Origin: Cyclobacteriaceae bacterium | GTDB lineage: Bacteria > Bacteroidota > Bacteroidia > Cytophagales > Cyclobacteriaceae | Length of the DNA: 11,153 bases | NCBI GenBank assembly: GCA_029861825.1 | Contig: JAOTYN010000090.1 | Location: forward strand, 1 to 11,153 | Reading direction: 5' to 3' | Part shown: in pieces, positions 6,948 to 11,153 of the stretch | Layout of the letters: every line of letters starts with the position of its first letter | Position numbering within the stretch: the stretch's first letter is position 1 | Program-made: the position numbers and the translations under genes | Notes under the pieces: model-generated | Told to the model about the DNA's origin: nothing | What the model saw: only the letters and a program-made list of their open reading frames with translations | The model's database searches: none

Positions 6948-7523
6948 ATGAACGTTACGAAGATCCTAACAGTAGTTTTCTATCTTATCAGTATCGGGCT
7001 AGCCTACTTCCTGATCAACGGTATTGCGCACGATATCCAGGAAGAAAAGCGAATCGCCCGGGTAGAAGCTGATGTTATAGAAAAACTAATCATGATACGC
7101 GATGCGGAGATTAGCTACCAAGCCTCACTCGGCCAATTTACCAGTGACTGGAACAAGTTGATCAGCTTTGTGGACACCGGTAAAATTTACCTTACTGAAA
7201 GAAAAGAAACCATCATCCAATTGGATTACGGCGCTGACAGTATAGTGGTTGAAATTGATACTTTAGGATCAGTAGCTGTTAAAGATTCGTTGTTTGCGTC
7301 AGACTTCGATCCCCAAACATTGCCTACAGTACCTGAAAGCGGCGAAAAGTTCACCCTTTGGGCCGACAAGATCAATAAAAGCGGTGTAATGGTAGACGTT
7401 ATTGAGGTTGTGGACCCTAAACCCACCGACCCCACCCGTTCTGAAGAAAGCGAAATGAGAAACCGTCAGCCGCTGCGATTCGGAAGCCGAACAGAAGTAA
7501 CGACAGCTGGAAATTGGGAATAA
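6948..7523 (+). CDS. Conserved hypothetical single-pass membrane protein, pilin-like
   Basis: I do not recognise a named family. This 191-residue protein has an N-terminal hydrophobic helix (about 6-25, ILTVVFYLISIGLAYFLING) followed by a long amphipathic helix (~28-60) and a SYQASLGQFTSDWNKLISFV segment (56-75). That arrangement, with the hydrophobic helix continuing into a helix and then a 'xxYxxxxGxFtxDwxxL' turn, resembles type IV pilins and type II secretion pseudopilins. However, there is no prepilin peptidase site (no Gly before a Phe/Met with Glu at +5). The rest is beta-rich, with an acidic, Pro-rich C-terminal region from about 155 (DPKPTDPTRSEESE). The ATG at 6948 follows AT-rich sequence. 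It overlaps the DUF3822-like gene and sits two genes upstream of coaD. The pilin resemblance is inference; an envelope location is likely. Confidence 0.8.
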   Translation: MNVTKILTVVFYLISIGLAYFLINGIAHDIQEEKRIARVEADVIEKLIMIRDAEISYQASLGQFTSDWNKLISFVDTGKIYLTERKETIIQLDYGADSIVVEIDTLGSVAVKDSLFASDFDPQTLPTVPESGEKFTLWADKINKSGVMVDVIEVVDPKPTDPTRSEESEMRNRQPLRFGSRTEVTTAGNWE

Positions 7524-8413
7524 CAAGTGCTAAAGCCAGTGTGGCAGATTATCATCTCATAAGGAAGGTTAAGAGCGGCAAATTCAACGTTGACCATTTA
7601 AGCCAGTACAATCTATGCTTCCTGCTGGGCAAACAGCATTTCAAGTTTTGCGTCATTGACAGCCGGTCAAATTTGTGTTTACTGCTAGAAGATTACCTGC
7701 TGGACATCGAACAAGGGTTTAAACGGCTTAACGTCCTCAAGAAACTTTTCGAGAACCATCACCTTCTCAATGCTGGATTTTGGAATACCGTAAAATTAGC
7801 AGTATACAATTCAAAAGCGGTTCTGGTACCTTCCACCCTATTTGAAAAAGATGAAGCAGCTCAATACTTGTGGCTCAACTGTAAAATAGATGATTCCGAA
7901 GATCAGGTGTTCTACTACAAACATCACAACGGCAAGATGGTGAACGTATTTGCGGGCGACCGGCAGATCTTAACATGGTTCAAGGCTAGTTATCCCAATC
8001 TGAATATTCATTTGCTGCATCATACTAGTGCCTTAATAGAAGGATTCACCCGCCAATCGGACAAAACCCGCCTTAAATCCATGGCCCTTTTTCTGTCCAA
8101 TAATGCCGTAGATGTGCTGGTTCAAGAAAACGGCAAATTGCTTTACTGCAACCAATTTACCTATGAGTCACCCTCTGAATTCATAAATTATGTAATGATC
8201 GTACTGGATCAAATGGGCATGGACCCCAATATGGTGAAGGTACAGGTATGGGGTAACATCAACAATCAGACCGAGCGATTTAAAATATTATACAAATACA
8301 TCCGCAACATATCTTTTGGAACCAGACCTTCCATGCTGAACTTTACCTTTGAGTTCGATGAAGTGGAGGACTACCAGTATTTTGACTTGTTAGGCATGTA
8401 TTATTGCGAATAG
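7514..8413 (+). CDS. DUF3822-like protein, possible actin-like (ASKHA) fold
   Basis: A protein of up to 299 residues resembling the Bacteroidota-specific DUF3822 family, often seen beside coaD; its function is unknown. It has no signal peptide or membrane segment. Two repeated halves are suggested. Residues ~30-110 hold strands such as YNLCFLLGKQHFKFCVID. Residues ~186-270 hold LKSMALFLSNNAVDVLVQENGKLLYCNQF, then a helix and VKVQVWGNI, a pattern like the second half of actin/PilM-type folds ('strand-turn-strand, helix, strand ending in Gly'). No classical phosphate-1 or phosphate-2 loop is convincing. The start is uncertain: TTG at 7514 overlaps the upstream gene by 10 nt, while GTG at 7541 would give a 290-residue protein after a short gap. 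No in-frame ATG is available before the conserved part. It is followed 6 nt later by coaD, so probably co-transcribed. Confidence 0.8.
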   Translation: MGITSAKASVADYHLIRKVKSGKFNVDHLSQYNLCFLLGKQHFKFCVIDSRSNLCLLLEDYLLDIEQGFKRLNVLKKLFENHHLLNAGFWNTVKLAVYNSKAVLVPSTLFEKDEAAQYLWLNCKIDDSEDQVFYYKHHNGKMVNVFAGDRQILTWFKASYPNLNIHLLHHTSALIEGFTRQSDKTRLKSMALFLSNNAVDVLVQENGKLLYCNQFTYESPSEFINYVMIVLDQMGMDPNMVKVQVWGNINNQTERFKILYKYIRNISFGTRPSMLNFTFEFDEVEDYQYFDLLGMYYCE

Positions 8414-8419
8414 CGCATC

Positions 8420-8875
8420 ATGACCAGGATCGCCATATTTCCGGGATCATTCGATCCCTATACCAAAGGGCATCACGATATCGTATGCCGGGGCTTAAAT
8501 TTGTTTGATAAGATCATAATTGCCGTCGGATACAACAGCAAAAAGAAACACTATTTCGATGTAGACCAAATGTTGGGATTGATCAAATCGGCGTTTGAGG
8601 AATCAGATCCGGTGGAAGTAATTCAATACGACGAACTAACAGCCGGGCTAGCAAAAAAATATCAGGCCAACTATCTTTTGAGGGGCTTACGAAATACTAC
8701 GGATTTCGAGTATGAAAATAGTATTTCACAGGTCAATCGCTACCTTAACCAGGAGCTGGAGACTGTTTTCCTTATCACTTCACCACAATATGCTTCCATC
8801 AGCAGCTCCATTATCCGGGAAGTACATAAGTACGGGGGTGATATCAGCGACTTTTTACCTTATCAGCTTCCTTAA
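8420..8875 (+). CDS. coaD: Phosphopantetheine adenylyltransferase
   Basis: A 151-residue enzyme that transfers AMP from ATP to 4'-phosphopantetheine, giving dephospho-CoA, the penultimate step of coenzyme A synthesis in the cytoplasm. Visible: the nucleotidyltransferase start IAIFPGSFDPYTKGHHDIV with the TxGH motif at 15-18, LLRGLRN (86-92) for substrate binding, and the ISSSIIREV (126-134) ATP-site signature. It lies 6 nt downstream of the DUF3822-like gene. The C-terminus (SDFLPYQLP) is a little shorter than usual (about 155-165). Its last ~10 codons overlap the 3' end of the convergent Nudix gene by 32 nt. The function is essential in most bacteria. Confidence 0.97.
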   Translation: MTRIAIFPGSFDPYTKGHHDIVCRGLNLFDKIIIAVGYNSKKKHYFDVDQMLGLIKSAFEESDPVEVIQYDELTAGLAKKYQANYLLRGLRNTTDFEYENSISQVNRYLNQELETVFLITSPQYASISSSIIREVHKYGGDISDFLPYQLP

Positions 8876-9548
8876 TTTCTCCAGGCATCGCAAAGAAACG
8901 CTCGATGACATACTTTACCGAGGGGTAGGTATTGAACAATGCTGTGGTGAGCTCGTCTCCCTGCTTCCATTCTACTGCATGAATATCTTCCGAAATCTGT
9001 GGTTTCATAGCACTGTCATCTTTGCATTCCATGACAAACCAGGTGGTCTGTTTTAGGATTTTTTTTCCATTCATAGAATAGGAATGCCAGGTTGCGCAAA
9101 TTCTGTCTTTCAGTTTCACCTTAATGTTGCATTCTTCCTGTACTTCTCGAACCGCCCCTTCTGCCCAGTCCTCATCCTTATCCAACTTTCCTTTAGGTAA
9201 ATCCCATTTGTTGAGCCGGTAGATCATTAAGATCTGATCCCTTTTGGTCACTACACCACCGCCCGCTTTAATGATCTTAAACCTTTGCTTTACAAAATGT
9301 TTGACGGATTTACGATCATCTACAGTAAAAGTAATGGATTTTAATTTTTGCAGGCGTTTGCGGGCCATTAGATTAAACATGCGGTCCAGCTGGTCCAGCG
9401 AGGCATTATTGATTAGGACATCTCCCACCAGCATACCCACATAGATATTTTTATTGCCCCCATTAATAATGACGTCATACTCTAAAAAATCCTTGGCCTT
9501 GCCCATCTTTTTGACCTGGACAGGAATACTATTCAGAAATAGTTTCAT
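8844..9548 (-). CDS. Nudix protein with ~95-residue N-terminal domain
   Basis: A 234-residue two-part protein. Residues 1-95 are an uncharacterised N-terminal region (strands FLEYDVIING and IYVGMLVGDVLI, helix LDQLDRMFNLMARKRLQKLK). Residues 96-225 are a Nudix domain with KWDLPKGKLD (114-123) and a box at 120-142: G120, E126, R134, E135, E138 and E139 are all present, so metal-dependent phosphohydrolase chemistry is likely, although the late box Gly is Asn (N141). The WDLPKGKLD context resembles diadenosine-polyphosphate or related hydrolases, but the substrate is unknown. The gene is divergent from pyrE and converges on coaD with a 32-nt overlap, an arrangement I associate with flavobacterial genomes. 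Start ATG 9548, normal for the long-form proteins. Confidence 0.9.
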   Translation of the reverse strand: MKLFLNSIPVQVKKMGKAKDFLEYDVIINGGNKNIYVGMLVGDVLINNASLDQLDRMFNLMARKRLQKLKSITFTVDDRKSVKHFVKQRFKIIKAGGGVVTKRDQILMIYRLNKWDLPKGKLDKDEDWAEGAVREVQEECNIKVKLKDRICATWHSYSMNGKKILKQTTWFVMECKDDSAMKPQISEDIHAVEWKQGDELTTALFNTYPSVKYVIERFFAMPGEIKEADKVKSR

Positions 9549-9572
9549 AAAAATCGCCGGCGCATATCACTA

Positions 9573-9603
9573 CAAATGAAGGAAATAAATACCTTACCAC
9601 AAA
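9573..9603 (-). promoter_or_regulatory. Putative promoter of the N-extended Nudix gene
   Basis: On the minus strand TTTG (9603-9600), a 19-nt spacer, then TTCATTTG (9580-9573), one mismatch from TAnnTTTG. It predicts a transcript start near 9567 and a leader of about 19 nt to the ATG at 9548. It lies in the 100-nt divergent gap with pyrE. No equally good plus-strand element for pyrE was seen there; TAATTTTA at 9637-9644 is close but has no upstream TTG partner and abuts the ATG. Confidence 0.4.
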
Positions 9604-9648
9604 CCATGGGAAAGATTTTTTTACAAAATATTGTTGTAATTTTAGACT

Positions 9649-10314
9649 ATGACCCGCTTATCTTTAAACGTCCCCCTCGCTGCTGAAATTGCCGAGCTAC
9701 TGCTTAATATTCAGGCTGTTAAATTGGATCTTGAAAACCCCTTTACCTGGTCGTCGGGGTGGAGATCTCCTATTTATTGCGACAACCGCCTTACTTTGGG
9801 CTACCCTGACGTCAGAGACAGAATTAAAAAGAGCCTGGCGGCCAGGATCCAGAAGGAATTTAATTCAGCGGAAGCCATTGCCGGAGTAGCCACTGCCGGT
9901 ATTCCCCATGCCGCCCTAGTTGCCGATCACCTTAATCTGCCCTTTTTATACGTACGGTCCAAACCCAAGGGTCACGGATTGGAAAACCTAATCGAAGGCC
10001 GGCTGGTAAAATCTCAAAAAGTGGTAGTCATAGAAGATCTGATATCCACCGCCGGGAGCTCTCTTCGAGCCATTGAAGCCTTGAGGGATGCTGGATATGA
10101 AATTTTGGGCCTGGCAGCTATATTTAGTTACGGGTTCCCCTTAGCACAGGATCAGCTGGCTCAAAAGCAAGTGAAGTGGTTCAGTCTAAGCGACTATAAT
10201 TCCCTGATCGATTTTGCGGCCCAAACAGGAATTATTGAACCTGCTCAAGTCGAGACACTACAGGCCTGGAGACGTGAACCTCAAAATTGGAAACAGGCCA
10301 GCACTACTCCATAA
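9649..10314 (+). CDS. pyrE: Orotate phosphoribosyltransferase
   Basis: A 221-residue enzyme of de novo pyrimidine synthesis that joins orotate and PRPP to form orotidine 5'-phosphate. Visible: FTWSSGWRSPIYCDNR (32-47) for orotate binding, GVATAGIPHAALVA (79-92), the catalytic flexible loop RSKPKGHG (103-110) with K105, K107 and H109, and the PRPP-binding VVVIEDLISTAGSS (125-138) with E129 and D130. In the PRPP loop A135 stands where Gly is more usual, a mild change. The ATG at 9649 is the clear start; length is normal. The last 11 nt overlap the convergent TIGR02757 gene. It is divergent from the Nudix gene, with no other pyrimidine gene beside it. Confidence 0.97.
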   Translation: MTRLSLNVPLAAEIAELLLNIQAVKLDLENPFTWSSGWRSPIYCDNRLTLGYPDVRDRIKKSLAARIQKEFNSAEAIAGVATAGIPHAALVADHLNLPFLYVRSKPKGHGLENLIEGRLVKSQKVVVIEDLISTAGSSLRAIEALRDAGYEILGLAAIFSYGFPLAQDQLAQKQVKWFSLSDYNSLIDFAAQTGIIEPAQVETLQAWRREPQNWKQASTTP

Positions 10315-11065
10315 CGCCCAGTCCAAAGAGAGCGAAATCATACTTTACGGGATCTTGAGGATCCAGTTTTTTAAGGTTATTGGTTAATTCCACGGCAGTA
10401 GCCCAATCGGTTTGACTACGGGAGATCAAACCAAGAGTCCGGGCCACACGATCAACATGCAAGTCACAGGGGCAGATCAGATCAGCGACATTGATCTTGC
10501 GCCATAATCCGAAGTCCACTCCCCTATCATCTTTGCGCACCATCCAACGCAAAAACATATTCAATCTCTTACAGGCCGATCTCCTTTCTGGAGTGGCTAC
10601 GTGCTTTCTGGTTCTCTGTGGGGCGTAGTCGGTTTCGAAGAACAACCCATGGAATTTGGTAAGGGATGCTTTCATATCCCCGGGCACGGTGGTGAAGGCC
10701 TCCTCCAGCGAATCATTATCGCGGTAGAAGCGGGCGAAAAAATCCAGAAAATACAAGGTATCGGTGCCATTAAAGGTGCGGTGCTTAAAATCCTCAAAAG
10801 GTTTCAGATCCCGCTTTTGATATCCCCTAACAAACTCATATGGGGCATCATCCATCATGTTCATCAGTTGACGGCTCTTTTTTATTATAATGGGTCGTTG
10901 ACCCCAAGCCAACATGGCTGTCCAGAAGCCGGCAATTTCTATATCCTGTTGGCAGGAGAATTGGTGGGGCACGCAAATAGGATCTTCGGCTATAAACTCC
11001 GGGTTATTGTATTGGAGGTATTTTTGGTCCAGATACCGTTTGAGAGAGGACCATTTCCTGCCCAT
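10304..11065 (-). CDS. TIGR02757 / DUF2400 family protein
   Basis: A 253-residue protein of the TIGR02757 (DUF2400) family, conserved in Bacteroidota and of unknown function. Characteristic segments: IAGFWTAMLAWGQRPIIIKK (44-63), FNGTDTLYFLDFF (98-110), SACKRLNMFLRWMVRKDD (163-180), VDFGLWRKI (183-191), ICPCDLHVDRVARTLGL (197-213) and DPQDPVKYDFALFGLGV (235-251). The last two resemble the helix-hairpin-helix DNA glycosylase core of endonuclease III (Asp-x-His-x-x-Arg-Val, then a helix ending in a Gly), so a nucleic-acid role is possible. No four-Cys iron-sulfur loop follows. The ATG at 11065 overlaps the preceding gene's stop in a TAATG junction. The 3' end overlaps pyrE by 11 nt. Confidence 0.9.
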   Translation of the reverse strand: MGRKWSSLKRYLDQKYLQYNNPEFIAEDPICVPHQFSCQQDIEIAGFWTAMLAWGQRPIIIKKSRQLMNMMDDAPYEFVRGYQKRDLKPFEDFKHRTFNGTDTLYFLDFFARFYRDNDSLEEAFTTVPGDMKASLTKFHGLFFETDYAPQRTRKHVATPERRSACKRLNMFLRWMVRKDDRGVDFGLWRKINVADLICPCDLHVDRVARTLGLISRSQTDWATAVELTNNLKKLDPQDPVKYDFALFGLGVME

Positions 11066-11153
11066 TATCGGTTCGGGATATAAGATAGTTCAACTCTAAA
11101 CCGGTTATCCAAAGCACCTAATCCTTGCTGGGCTGATTTGGAAAGTCTTACCA
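11065..11153 (-). CDS. C-terminal end of an unidentified protein (partial)
   Basis: An open minus-strand frame enters from the right edge, contributes 28 complete codons and stops with TAA at 11067-11065. The last residues are RLSKSAQQGLGALDNRFRVE then LSYIPNR. The TAA shares one base with the ATG of the TIGR02757 gene, a junction like the thioesterase-helicase one, which argues that the frame is real. The final RFRVELSYIP alternates polar and hydrophobic residues like a beta strand, but there is too little sequence to name a family. Confidence 0.55.
   Translation of the reverse strand, partial: VRLSKSAQQGLGALDNRFRVELSYIPNR

Noticed and set aside
9629..9644. pyrE promoter (TATTGTTG or TAATTTTA)
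   Set aside because: Neither has a TTG partner at the right distance and both would put the transcript start almost at the ATG.
10601..11083. 160-codon plus-strand open frame opposite the TIGR02757 gene
   Set aside because: It is antisense to a well-supported conserved gene, and its translation shows no recognisable domain.
1..11153. Defence island, prophage, transposon or CRISPR content
   Set aside because: No nuclease, reverse transcriptase, integrase, transposase, repeat array or direct-repeat boundary was seen; all recognised genes are core or conserved-hypothetical.

Overview
This 11.2 kb window reads as chromosomal core sequence from a member of the Bacteroidota, probably a flavobacterial-type lineage. 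The evidence is the gene content (Bat-type MoxR-associated genes, a DUF1573 secreted protein, a DUF3822-like protein next to coaD, and a long-form Nudix protein divergent from pyrE), the near absence of Shine-Dalgarno sequences, and putative promoters that fit the Bacteroidota pattern TTG-N19/20-TAnnTTTG. Genes are densely packed, many with overlapping ends. There is no rRNA, tRNA, CRISPR array, insertion sequence, integrase or phage gene. No intergenic gap exceeds about 100 bases.

Left block (60-3909, + strand): five tightly spaced genes that look like one operon. It begins with a soluble DUF58/VWA protein, a signal-peptide plus single-membrane-segment protein of the Bat/DUF4381-like type, and a membrane-anchored VWA protein of the BatA type. 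Next come a YggS-type pyridoxal-phosphate homeostasis protein and a small DUF423 membrane protein. The first three are the usual companions of a MoxR AAA ATPase, which would lie off the left edge. No batB, batC or batD follows. A strong hairpin at 3927-3950 closes the block and probably serves the opposing gene too.

Middle block (3974-6301, - strand): a PaaI-type hotdog thioesterase is coupled by a TAATG overlap to a RecD2/Pif1-like SF1B helicase. Downstream, with its own promoter, is a secreted DUF1573 protein.

Right block (6385-11153): a stand-alone Nudix protein with a degenerate box, transcribed divergently from the thioesterase. It is followed by a three-gene cluster: a pilin-like single-pass protein, a DUF3822-like possible actin-fold protein, and coaD (coenzyme A biosynthesis). 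coaD converges on, and overlaps by 32 nt, a second Nudix protein that carries an extra ~95-residue N-terminal domain. That gene is divergent from pyrE (pyrimidine biosynthesis). pyrE in turn converges with an 11-nt overlap on a TIGR02757/DUF2400 protein, which is TAATG-coupled to the C-terminal end of an unidentified gene running off the right edge.

Most of the window is ordinary housekeeping and conserved-hypothetical sequence, and I see no obvious new defence or mobile system. The best candidate for something undescribed is the pilin-like/DUF3822 pair upstream of coaD. Lesser candidates are the DNA-glycosylase-like C-terminus of the TIGR02757 protein and the unusual Nudix proteins.
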